Assembly: GCA_039033995.1 (NCBI GenBank)
Contig: JBCCBP010000038.1
Coordinates: forward strand, 1 to 35,647
From: CALBPI01 sp039033995
Lineage (GTDB): Bacteria > Pseudomonadota > Gammaproteobacteria > Steroidobacterales > Woeseiaceae
DNA length: 35,647 nt
Reading direction: 5' to 3'
The notes below the pieces were generated by a model. It was not told the origin of the DNA. It saw nothing but the letters and a program-made list of their open reading frames with translations, and did not search any database. Positions 8,026 to 16,900 of the stretch are shown here, one piece after another; position 1 is the stretch's first letter; each line of letters starts with the position of its first letter. Position numbers and translations under genes: made by a program.

Positions 8026-8865
8026 ATGCGTTTACTCATGGTTACAATAGCGTTGCTGTCGGCGCCCGCCACCGTTGCGCACCACGTTGATGGACACAAG
8101 GATGACAAGGCCTATGACGCGCGTGCCGCGGCACCTGCCGCACTAAAAACCTGGGTGGATGCGCGCGCAGGCACTGGCAAGCCGGTGCACTGGGTATCCG
8201 AAGGCGGCATCTACGCGTATCCGTCCGGGGAGAAGTTGTTCGGTATGATTGGCTTCGACAGTTCCACGGTCATTTGGCCGAGCGAACCGGGCGGCGCAGT
8301 CACACACCTGACACGCAAAACTTACGCCTACACCGATCCGGACACCGGTGAAGTATTGACCACCTACAACGGCAAGCCGGTCACACCGATCGCCTATCCG
8401 TATCAGATGATCACCTACCGCTTCGAGAACGGTCGTATCTACGGGGATGTCGAACAAGGCGTCGCTCCGCGCATCCAGAAGATCAAATCCGAAGATGGCA
8501 TGACGGTCCGGCAACTGGGAGACAGCTATGTCATCACGGCCTCCGTCTTCCTCGACTTCCCTCTTCCGAATGGCCAGCAATACGAGGCCTGGGAAAACTA
8601 TGATTTTTTCCTGCAGCCGGACGGTAGTGTCGAAGAGCCGCATCAAATGACCTGGCAACGCTACGGTGCGCTGCCGCCTTTCGCAGGCGGTGGCACGGCG
8701 ATTTACCATCTGATTTCTCACCGCGTCGAGTCACACGATGAATTTCCGGAGCAACTGTTAGTCTGGGCGCGCGCCGAACAACCAGGCTGGTTGCAACCAC
8801 CGGCAGATATCGAAGAGGTGCGCGCCTTACAAAATGGCACGGCGGGCACCGGTTGGGCCAAGTAA
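8026..8865 (+). CDS. Exported DUF1838-like protein
   Basis: A 279-residue protein with a short signal peptide (MRLLMVTIALLSAPATVA) and a mainly beta body. Features consistent with DUF1838 include TRKTYAYTDPDTGEVLTTYNGKPV and ENYDFFLQPDGSVEEPHQMTWQRYG. The family has no assigned enzymatic role. GGAG lies 6 bases before the ATG. It sits between the exported methyltransferase-like gene (24 bases upstream) and the TfoX-domain gene (12 bases downstream), indicating one transcript. The first two products both appear to act outside the cytoplasm. Confidence 0.78.
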   Translation: MRLLMVTIALLSAPATVAHHVDGHKDDKAYDARAAAPAALKTWVDARAGTGKPVHWVSEGGIYAYPSGEKLFGMIGFDSSTVIWPSEPGGAVTHLTRKTYAYTDPDTGEVLTTYNGKPVTPIAYPYQMITYRFENGRIYGDVEQGVAPRIQKIKSEDGMTVRQLGDSYVITASVFLDFPLPNGQQYEAWENYDFFLQPDGSVEEPHQMTWQRYGALPPFAGGGTAIYHLISHRVESHDEFPEQLLVWARAEQPGWLQPPADIEEVRALQNGTAGTGWAK

Positions 8866-8877
8866 CGCCGTCGCCCT

Positions 8878-9204
8878 ATGAGCGAGTTTGTCGCCTATCT
8901 AAGTGAAGTGTTTGCCACGCTCGGGCCGATACGCACTCGCAAGATGTTCGGCGGACATGGGGTCTACTTCGACGACATCATGATCGGTCTCGTTGCGGAC
9001 GATGAGCTCTACTTGAAAGTCGACGCAATCTCTCGCGTGGAATTCGAAGCCCTCGATCTTCCGGCGTTTGAGTTCACCGCCAAAGGCAAGACCAATAAGA
9101 TGTCTTATCACCTCGCCCCAGAGTCTGTTTTTGACGATCCTGACGAGGCCTGTCGCTGGGGACGGCTCGCCCATGATGCCGCGCTACGGTCAAAAAAGCG
9201 TTAG
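8878..9204 (+). CDS. TfoX N-terminal-domain protein
   Basis: A 108-residue cytoplasmic protein matching the TfoX/Sxy N-terminal domain: RTRKMFGGHGVYFDDIMIGL near residue 22 and DELYLKVD near 42 are hallmarks. It lacks the C-terminal domain of the full-length competence regulator Sxy/TfoX, so a competence role should not be assumed; stand-alone N-terminal-domain proteins are common and of unknown function. It is the last gene of the apparent 7162-9204 operon. Confidence 0.85.
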   Translation: MSEFVAYLSEVFATLGPIRTRKMFGGHGVYFDDIMIGLVADDELYLKVDAISRVEFEALDLPAFEFTAKGKTNKMSYHLAPESVFDDPDEACRWGRLAHDAALRSKKR

Positions 9205-9216
9205 GGAACTCAATAC

Positions 9217-9250
9217 AAAAGGCGCACCGACTCGCTGAGCCGATGCGCCT
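9217..9250 (-). terminator. Rho-independent terminator of the 9296-10744 gene
   Basis: Stem AGGCGCA (9220-9226) with TGCGCCT (9244-9250), inner CTC-GCT-GAG mini-hairpin, and a TTTT run on the minus strand (9220-9217). The T-run orientation shows it serves the minus-strand gene ending at 9296; it may also help stop plus-strand transcription from the TfoX gene. Confidence 0.7.
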
Positions 9251-9295
9251 CGTGTCTAGCGTTTTGAGGAGGAGTGCTAGAACTCGACGAGCAGA

Positions 9296-10744
9296 CTAAC
9301 GCTGGGCAACGGGTTCACTCGCAACGGGCGTCTCCAATGCCAGCCGCAGATCTGCCATTGTACCCGGCCGCGGACTATGCGCCGACACGATGTAGCGCGG
9401 GTCCAGGCCCAAGCGGTCCAGCGCCGCGGCGAACTCTCGTGTTGAGTCAATGGCCGGTGGTACGGGACCGCTGCGTGGCATGCTGAAATGATCGGCTTCG
9501 AACAGAATTTTTTCATCTGGCAACCACGTTACCAATAGGTGTTCGGAGTGTGGCGTCGGCCCGATATCCAGTACCACGACGCGCCGAGAGTCGTCCGACA
9601 AGTCCAGTTTTTTCTTCACTGTCTTGATGTTCAGCGTATCTGCCTCGACGGTTTCGGCAACCGCTTTTTGGTGCGCGCGAGCCGCGACCACCGTCGCTCC
9701 CATCGCAGCGTAAGCAGGCACTGCCATGATGTGATCGCTGTGGTGATGCGTCAGTACGCCATAACGAACCGGCTTGTCCGTGACAGCCTCAAGCTCGGCC
9801 ATACGTGCGTCAACCCCGCCGACGCCACCAACCGCGATCACATGGTCTTCCATCTCGACAAACAGGCCGTAGGTACCGTTTCCACCGATTAGGTGGACAC
9901 CATCCGCCAAAGTCTGCAGCGACATCGGGTCCGGCGGCAACGGTGCGGTCATCTCTAGGCTTCTATCGACGACGAGCAACGGTGCAACCGGTGAGTTGAC
10001 TGTCACATCAATGTTCTTTCGCTTCATCGATAGATCGCCAGCCTGATGCAGCACAAAGGTACGATTGAACGGAATTCCTTCAATCGTCTCGTAGTCCGCG
10101 AAATCGTATTCGATCAAGCCGAACCCCGGAACGATACGTTCGCTATGCGTAATCAGCGCGGTTTCCTGATCAACGTAGAGGCTGATCGCTGGGCCGCTTG
10201 CCATAGCGAAACGCACCACATGATGTGGCCGCTCCTCCAGGTCAGTCACACCCAGGTAATGCGCTGTGCGTGCGTGCTCGCGGAGCGCTTGCACCAGCAG
10301 CACAGGTGTTACGCGGATAAAGGGCCCAGCGCTGCCCGCGAAGTCCGGGGCTTCGATCGGCCTTGCCAGCCCGGCACGATAATCCAACTCAAAACTGTCA
10401 GCTGCATTGATCAGCGTCGCGTTGTGAAATTCGAAACCATTCCCGCTGCCCTTGTTGATGACGACCAATCGCTGATCATCAAGATCGATTGCTGTCGTTC
10501 CATTCCCGACCGACGTATCCCAGGGCGGCTCGGGTTTGCGACTCTGACCGACCGCGACGAATTCGTTACTATGCACAACGGTCAGACTATCGATTTGATC
10601 GAGTGTCGCCGCGCCACCGTAGGCCTCGACGAGCTTGGCGATAACTTTATCGGTCTTCTGTTGGTTCTTTTCAGTCAGGTTGCCCGCTGTAGCGACCGGC
10701 GCAACCACAAGGCAAACGATGAGCAGTACGCCACTAATGCGCAT
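9296..10744 (-). CDS. Exported metallo-beta-lactamase-fold hydrolase
   Basis: A 482-residue zinc hydrolase-fold protein. The ATG at 10744 is chosen because GGAGAGA precedes it and a signal peptide follows directly (MRISGVLLIVCLVVAPVATAG); the open frame runs further upstream to 10978, but that part looks non-coding. The N-terminal half (about 25-265) is a beta-rich region typical of exported lipoprotein/outer-membrane-associated domains. The C-terminal half carries the zinc motif HHHSDH (H333, H335, D337, H338), with later candidate ligands in PTPHSEHLLV, FEADHFS and VSAHSPRP. Substrate unknown. It diverges from the histidine kinase gene. Confidence 0.85.
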   Translation of the reverse strand: MRISGVLLIVCLVVAPVATAGNLTEKNQQKTDKVIAKLVEAYGGAATLDQIDSLTVVHSNEFVAVGQSRKPEPPWDTSVGNGTTAIDLDDQRLVVINKGSGNGFEFHNATLINAADSFELDYRAGLARPIEAPDFAGSAGPFIRVTPVLLVQALREHARTAHYLGVTDLEERPHHVVRFAMASGPAISLYVDQETALITHSERIVPGFGLIEYDFADYETIEGIPFNRTFVLHQAGDLSMKRKNIDVTVNSPVAPLLVVDRSLEMTAPLPPDPMSLQTLADGVHLIGGNGTYGLFVEMEDHVIAVGGVGGVDARMAELEAVTDKPVRYGVLTHHHSDHIMAVPAYAAMGATVVAARAHQKAVAETVEADTLNIKTVKKKLDLSDDSRRVVVLDIGPTPHSEHLLVTWLPDEKILFEADHFSMPRSGPVPPAIDSTREFAAALDRLGLDPRYIVSAHSPRPGTMADLRLALETPVASEPVAQR

Positions 10745-10777
10745 GTTGTCTCTCCAATGTGAACGGAACACGCCATC

Positions 10778-10806
10778 AACATAGCCCGCGAATAATGGCC
10801 TGACAG
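10778..10806 (-). promoter_or_regulatory. Candidate sigma-70 promoter for the MBL-fold gene
   Basis: On the minus strand, CTGTCA (10806-10801) and TATGTT (10783-10778) are separated by 17 bases; each matches four of six consensus bases. The predicted start near 10771 leaves a leader of about 26 bases containing the GGAGAGA site before the ATG at 10744. Confidence 0.42.
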
Positions 10807-11023
10807 CCCGTTTCAGACGAATGGCAGCCCGATCACGGTGAATCGAAAACACACGCACCAGGTCGAGAAAAGGTGCACGGTAGTGACGGCCGGTGTGGCT
10901 TTTCAACTCATCGTAGAAGTCACTCATTCGGTCGCAGCTGACTGGTAAAGTGTTGGCAGCACGCTTATTACATATCAAGCTTGTGGGCGAAACTCACGCG
11001 CACGAGACGACTGCTGAAGACAG

Positions 11024-12103
11024 GTGATTCTCATTAAAGACTACTTATTCGATCGGCGCCGCTTCTACTGGACGCTCAATCTGGGCGGCTGGCTGGGCTT
11101 CGTCACGACCGCGTATATCGGCGCGCTGGCCCATGAGAAGCCGCCTTCCTATTTGACGGTCATCGGCGGTACAGCGGTTGTTGGCTTTCTGCTCACGGTC
11201 CCATTGCGCGCGATCTATCACCGCCTCTGGCCGCGCTCCCCATTGCAGATCGCCACAGGTTCGCTGATTGTCTGTTTCGTATTCGCACTGATTTGGGTAT
11301 TCGTCGAGAACGAGTTGTACTGGACGCTCGTCAAACATGGCTGGCACCCGGACAGCCTGCTGCGTCGTTTTGCCGGCGTCATGGGATCGTTCTATATTCT
11401 GCTCTGCTGGAGCGGCTTGTACTACGGCATCAAGTATTATCAACAGCTGCAACAACAAACCGAACAGACGCTGAAGGCGACAGCAGCGGCACACCAGGCG
11501 CAGCTGAAAATGCTGCGTTATCAGCTCAACCCACACTTTCTGTTCAACACGCTTAACGCAATCTCGACCCTGATACTGGATCGTCAGAATGACACTGCCA
11601 ATCTGGCGGTGACCAGGCTCAGTGACTTCCTGCGTTATTCGCTGGATAACGACCCGATGAAGCGGGTGACGCTACGTCAGGAACTGGATGCGCTTGATTT
11701 ATACCTTGAAATCGAAAAAGTACGCTTTGGCGAGCGGCTGCAAGTCATTCGCGAAGTTGAAAGCCATGCGCTGGATGCGCTGGTGCCAAGTCTTATCCTG
11801 CAACCACTCATCGAAAATGCAATCAAATACGCAGTGTCGCCGTTGGAGGATGGCGGCACGATTCGCATCGCCGCCAAAACGCACGGTACATCACTGATGG
11901 TGACCATTGCGGATAGTGGTCCGGGGCTGAATCAAACTCCGGCCGGCAATGGCAAGTCCTCAGGCGTCGGGCTCACCAATACGCGTGAACGGCTGAAACA
12001 GTTGTACGGTGAACAACAAGCGCTGACGCTGGCACCGAACGACCCCCATGGACTGGTCATCACAATCAATATGCCATTTGAAACGCAACAAGGAGCTGAG
12101 TAA
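11024..12103 (+). CDS. LytS/YehU-type sensor histidine kinase
   Basis: An inner-membrane kinase of 359 residues that should autophosphorylate and pass phosphate to the adjacent LytTR regulator. Four hydrophobic segments (about 17-36, 43-62, 75-95 and 113-135) precede a short coiled coil (about 136-160). The His_kinase domain carries the family motif QLNPHFLFNTLN with H171, and the ATPase part has PLIENAIKYA, DSGPGL and GVGLTNTRERL. The start is a GTG with a poor ribosome binding site, but no better in-frame start precedes the first membrane segment. There is no periplasmic sensor domain, so the signal is probably membrane-borne or from a partner. Confidence 0.9.
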   Translation: MILIKDYLFDRRRFYWTLNLGGWLGFVTTAYIGALAHEKPPSYLTVIGGTAVVGFLLTVPLRAIYHRLWPRSPLQIATGSLIVCFVFALIWVFVENELYWTLVKHGWHPDSLLRRFAGVMGSFYILLCWSGLYYGIKYYQQLQQQTEQTLKATAAAHQAQLKMLRYQLNPHFLFNTLNAISTLILDRQNDTANLAVTRLSDFLRYSLDNDPMKRVTLRQELDALDLYLEIEKVRFGERLQVIREVESHALDALVPSLILQPLIENAIKYAVSPLEDGGTIRIAAKTHGTSLMVTIADSGPGLNQTPAGNGKSSGVGLTNTRERLKQLYGEQQALTLAPNDPHGLVITINMPFETQQGAE

Positions 12104-12957
12104 TGGTGCAAAACGCCGATAGTATGGACCAGCCTGTGCTGCGTGCGATCGTTGTGGATGACGAAGCGCTGGCGCGACGCGGCCTCGAGATTCGATTGGC
12201 CGATGTCAGTGATATCGAAATCTGCCAGCACTGCCGTAACGGCCGCGAGGCAGTCGCTGCGGTGGCCGAATTGCAACCGGACATCGTCTTCCTGGATGTG
12301 CAGATGCCCGGTATGGACGGCTTCGAAACCTTGAAGGCGTTTTCCGGACCGGACATGCCCTGGGTCATCTTCGTCACGGCGTTTTCAGAACATGCAATCC
12401 GCGCTTTTGAAGCCAACGCAATCGACTATTTGTTAAAGCCCATCGACGACCGCAGATTGGCCGTAGCCCTCGATCGTGTGCGCGCTGCAAAACAGGCGAG
12501 CGCCGCGGAGACGCACCGCGACAAGTTACTGCAACTGATCTGCGATATGACCGGCGAGAGTTTAGCGCTGGCCGATGCGCTCGATGAAGAGTCCACCGAT
12601 CGCGACAGTGGCAACGCGCGCCTCGCCATCAAGGATGGTGACACCACCGTCGTTTTGCCGTGGGCCGATGTCGACTGGATCGAAGCGGCCGGCGACTACT
12701 TGTGCGTACATGCGCAAGGCACGACACACGTCATGCGCTCGACGATGAAAGCCATGGAAAAGAGACTGGACCACCGTTACTTCGTGCGCGTGCACCGATC
12801 GACGATCATCAACAAGGCACGTGTATCGGCGATTCGCTCGCACATCAACGGCGAGTACTTTTTGACATTGGATGGCGGCAAACAAGTCAAAGTCAGCCGC
12901 AGCTATCGCGCCTGCGTCGATCAGATCACAGCGCCGGCCGGCGAGTCCCTGCACTAG
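12103..12957 (+). CDS. LytTR-family response regulator
   Basis: A 284-residue two-domain regulator. The receiver domain (about 13-130) has the acidic pair in VVDDEA, phospho-acceptor D65 in IVFLDVQMPGMDG, and the conserved lysine in YLLKPID. The LytTR DNA-binding domain occupies about 170-278, with WIEAAGDYLCVHA and FVRVHRSTIIN. Its ATG shares a base with the kinase stop (TAATG) and follows AGGAG by seven bases, so translation is coupled to the kinase. LytTR regulators bind direct repeats; no site could be assigned here. Candidate targets are the flanking exported MBL-fold genes, by position only. Confidence 0.93.
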   Translation: MVQNADSMDQPVLRAIVVDDEALARRGLEIRLADVSDIEICQHCRNGREAVAAVAELQPDIVFLDVQMPGMDGFETLKAFSGPDMPWVIFVTAFSEHAIRAFEANAIDYLLKPIDDRRLAVALDRVRAAKQASAAETHRDKLLQLICDMTGESLALADALDEESTDRDSGNARLAIKDGDTTVVLPWADVDWIEAAGDYLCVHAQGTTHVMRSTMKAMEKRLDHRYFVRVHRSTIINKARVSAIRSHINGEYFLTLDGGKQVKVSRSYRACVDQITAPAGESLH

Positions 12958-12979
12958 CCAAGTAAGCATCGAACAGTAG

Positions 12980-13885
12980 CTAGTCCGTGGCTGCCGCTTC
13001 CTTTGCAAGACGCGAGTCGAGTCGGTCGCCGATACGGCGCGCGTACGTGCGACAGGCGCTCTTGTCGTACAACCCAGCTTTGCTGTTCAGTCGAGAGATC
13101 ATCCGACTGGCCGACGGGTGCGGTGTTAGCAGGACATCGCAAGGCAACTCGGCCGCCGCTGTTAACCCACGGCGAAACGCTTGCAGGCTCAGTGTATTCT
13201 CACCAAAGCGAAAGCCCTCTCGACTAATCGGTGACAGACTGTCGAGATAGGCCACATTGGCGCAATCCGCCCGTTCGCAGGCCCGCCAGTGCCAACTGAC
13301 TGCCCCCGGCGTGTGGCCCGGTGTCTGCAGCGCCGTGATAGCGAGATCACCCACCCTGATAACATCGCCGCTTTGCACGACCTGCCCAACAGACACCGGC
13401 GCGAAGGGCGCGTGCATGCCAAACTGCGGGTCGTCATTCGCGAGTACACCAGACCGCAACACGGGCGCACTATTCTGCGTGGCGACGACTGTCGCATCAG
13501 TGATCGATTGCAGGTAAGCAAGACCGCCGACGTGATCGTAGTGCTCGTGGCTGTGCAGCAGGTAACGAACATCGTCGAGCTTGAAGCCGAGTGTCTCGAT
13601 ATTGCTCGCTATCTGTGCGCCAGCACCTGGAGGGCCACCGTCAATGACGACATGACCCTCTGCCGTTGCAATCAACAGCACCGTGATGCCACAGGTCCCG
13701 ACATAGTAGGTGTTGGCAACAAGCTGGAAAGGTGCCGTGGGCTTGCTCCAGTCGTCCCAGCTCGTGCAGTTCGCGGCCGGCGTCGCGGGTGGTGTTTGCT
13801 GGCTGTTAGAAGCGGCACAGCCGATCATCCAGAACAAAACGCCGATGGTGATACCGCAATGGCGAATCGAACTGCTAATGCACAC
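12980..13885 (-). CDS. Subclass B3-type metallo-beta-lactamase lipoprotein
   Basis: A 301-residue exported zinc hydrolase. All B3 ligands are present: H113, H115, D117 and H118 in HSHEHYDHVGG, H191 in TPGHTPGAVSWHW, and H256 in LLTPHPS. B3-like segments YLDSLSPISREGFRF and CRTYARRIGDRLDSRLA are also present. The N-terminus ends in IGC-AAS (C23), a plausible lipobox, which would tether it in the envelope. The start is a GTG with GAGGAG about seven bases upstream. It converges with the LytTR regulator. Beta-lactam hydrolysis is the leading prediction, but relatives in environmental bacteria can hydrolyse lactones or be poor antibiotic enzymes. Confidence 0.85.
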   Translation of the reverse strand: MCISSSIRHCGITIGVLFWMIGCAASNSQQTPPATPAANCTSWDDWSKPTAPFQLVANTYYVGTCGITVLLIATAEGHVVIDGGPPGAGAQIASNIETLGFKLDDVRYLLHSHEHYDHVGGLAYLQSITDATVVATQNSAPVLRSGVLANDDPQFGMHAPFAPVSVGQVVQSGDVIRVGDLAITALQTPGHTPGAVSWHWRACERADCANVAYLDSLSPISREGFRFGENTLSLQAFRRGLTAAAELPCDVLLTPHPSASRMISRLNSKAGLYDKSACRTYARRIGDRLDSRLAKEAAATD

Positions 13886-13905
13886 AGCGTGCTCCTCGCG
13901 CCCAC

Positions 13906-13938
13906 AAAAAAGCCGCGGGCGAGCAATGCCCCGCGGCC
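13906..13938 (-). terminator. Rho-independent terminator of the autotransporter gene
   Basis: GCCGCGGG (13912-13919) pairs with CCCGCGGC (13930-13937), and the minus strand then reads six T (13911-13906). It ends transcription of the gene stopping at 13950, and probably of the upstream caspase-like gene. Confidence 0.85.
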
Positions 13939-13949
13939 AACATTGTCAA

Positions 13950-16900
13950 CTATTTGAACCGTCGTTCAAAGCGCAGGCCCATTGTCAGCGTGCTGGATTT
14001 CAGGTTGCTGTAGCCTGTGATCGTCTCGTAGTCGATGAAGCCGGACAGTCCGTTCTCCAACACCATCGAAACACCGGTCGCGAGCTGGAAGAAGCTCGAA
14101 TCGGCACCGTCGGTGAAGAAGCGGAAACGTGTATTGCTCGGATCATTGACAAACCGGGCGGTCAGTACTCGCTGATCGGTTTCCAGTTCCTGCTGCAGGG
14201 CAACCCGCAGATGCGGCACGATCACACCGAAGCTCACACTTTTGTTGTAAGCCAGGCGCAAGCCACCGGAGATGATCTGCGATTTCACGTCCTGCTCGTC
14301 AAACGCCAGCTCCCAGCCTGCGCCACTGGTCTCCCCGAAACTATCGATCTGCGTGTTGATGTAGTCATAGCCGAGGAACGGTACGAACAACCAACCATTG
14401 CGCTCGATGTTGTAACCGAAGTTCGCACTGATAATCGTCTGATCGCCCTCGGTGACGCCGAGCGCCGTAGTGTCGACGCCGCTGCCGCCATCATCGAACC
14501 GCAGGGTGCGGAACGAATCGAAGTCGATACCGCCGGTGCCTGCCAACACATCGATGTAGATGCGATCCGTGAAGTAGGTGCCGTATACCGTATACGTGAG
14601 GCTGTCGGCATCGGTCGCGCCCCCCGTATTGTTGTAGTCGACGTCAGCGTTGGCATAGCCGATGGCCGCCCCAATCGCCAGATCGTTGCGGAAGCGATAG
14701 TCCGCACCGGCTGTGACGCCGAGCGTTTCGAAATCAAATCCATTCTCGGTTGCCGTCGCGCCAATGTCACCGAAATTCAGGCGACCATTCATGAACAGAC
14801 CGAGTCGACTATCGGCGAGTAATGGCTGACCGCGGTCATCCTCATCCGTCTCGTCAGCACTGGCACCACCACCCCGTCGCTGGCCGAACAAACCATTTGG
14901 CAGCGCCTTGCCATCGATGTTCAGCGCCAAACCCTGCACATTGATGCCGGTCACACCACCGCGTAATGCTGCAAGACGGCTATCGATGTTCTTGATTTGC
15001 GTATTCAGAATCTGCGTGCTGATGGTCGCTTGCGCAAACACCTCTTCGCCGGAGATCTGCCGCAACGCATCGCGCACCTGCGCCGTGTTGTCACTGCCAT
15101 CAACAGGATTCGCCAAATCAATCAGAGCCGTACAACGCTCGAGCAACGCCTGCTGACCTTCCAGCGTAATCCCGACCTGCTCGGCCGTCGGTTTTTCGAC
15201 AGGTGGCGGCGTGGGTGGCAGATCGTCCTGACCGAAGAGCTCCTGCAAGTTGTCACAGACAGAATCGATCGCCGTGGCAACTTCGAGCTCTTCGGGCGTC
15301 AATGCCAGCGATGACAGTCTATTGCGCCCCCCGGGAGCCGATACCGTCACACGCACTTCTGCTGCCTGGTCTTGCGTATCACTATCGCCATCCGAGACGG
15401 TATAGAAGAAGCTGTCCGTGCCGATGAATCCCTCATTCGGTGTATAGGAAACCGTATCCGCACCATCGGGATTGGTATTGATTTCAACCGTACCGTTCGC
15501 CGGATCAGTGACAGCGACAATGATCAAGGTCTCAGCGCCACCGGCAAACAAATCATTCGCCAGTACATCGATCACGGTGGTCTCACCAGCGTTCGCATCA
15601 CTAACATCATCTGCAATCGGTTCAGGCGAACCCTCCAGTAATGCAACGGTAATCGTGACACCCGCCGATACTGACGTATCACCATCGCCAGCGACGTACG
15701 TGAAATTGTCATCGCCGGTGAACAACACACCATTGTTGTCGCGGCCCGGGGGTGTATAGCGCAGACACTGTGTTGCGATGCCGGGTATCGTGTTGGCACA
15801 AACCGCCTGATCGAGAATCTCGACCGTGGCACCGCTTGCAGGCGTCGTCACCGACTCAATGAAATCCCCTGGAATCAACGTGTCGTTGGCCAGCACGTCA
15901 AATATGCGCGCCACTTGTGCCGTCGTGACGCCGGTATCCGGCACAGCCTCGCGTGTGGTCTGCACAGGCTCTTCGACCGTTACCGTGACTGTCGCGGTGG
16001 AACTAACACCGCCGACACTGACCGTGTAAGTAAATGTGTCGTCGCCACTAAACGGCGGTTCTCCGGTCGCAGCAAACGGCGGTGTGTAGCGGATACACTG
16101 TTCGTTGCTATTCGGAAAAATCGTCGCGCATACCTGCGGACTCAGTATTTGCGTACTACCGCCGGAAGCCGGACTGCTGACCACCGTAATCGTTTCGCCA
16201 AAGCCTGGGCTGTCGTTGGCGCGCACATCGATGTCGATGGCTGTCTCGCTCGGCGTCGTTGCGGTGTCATCAGCGACAACCGGCGTTGGCGGCAATACCG
16301 TGACCGTGACCGTGCCAACACCGATCGGGTTATCTGCACCGCCTACGGTATACGTGAAGGTATCGGTACCAAAGAAGGGGTTGCCCTGCATATCCGACGA
16401 CGGTGAGCTGTAGCCGACACACTGCGTTTCGATACCGGGAATCTGCTGCGCACACTCCGCTGCTGACAAGACATTGGCAAAGCCGCCCTCGGTGGGCATG
16501 GAGACCGACACAATATTACCAATACCAAACGGCAGAATATCGTTGGCCAATACATCGATCGCAATGAACTCGAGCTGCTCCGCCGTCGCTTCGTCGTCGA
16601 CAATCTGCGCAGTAGGCCCGGACGACTGAAGCGTGAATGTGATGGTGCCGCGTGGTCCGGTGGTCGGATCTCGCGGATTGTCCGTTACGCAATATTCGAA
16701 ACTGTCGGTACCCTCGGTGAATCCCGTCGCAGGCGTGAACCGAATAACAAAGGGATTCTCGATATCACGGCTAACCGTACCGTTCTGCGGTTGCGTCCAA
16801 CAGGCCTCATTCGTCAAGCGCAGTGTGTCGAGACCATCCGCATCAAACGCGGGGCCATCGGGAGAGATCACGAAGAAACTAAAATCACTGGTGTTGGCAG

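Noticed and set aside
8878..9204. Competence regulator TfoX/Sxy
   Set aside because: Only the N-terminal domain is present; the C-terminal domain is missing.
10745..10978. N-terminal extension of the MBL-fold protein
   Set aside because: The extension is Arg-rich, has no ribosome site, and would bury the signal peptide that begins at 10744.
13710..14822. 370-residue plus-strand open frame
   Set aside because: Lies antisense to the B3-type and autotransporter genes, has no recognisable domain, and the minus-strand reading has clear motifs.
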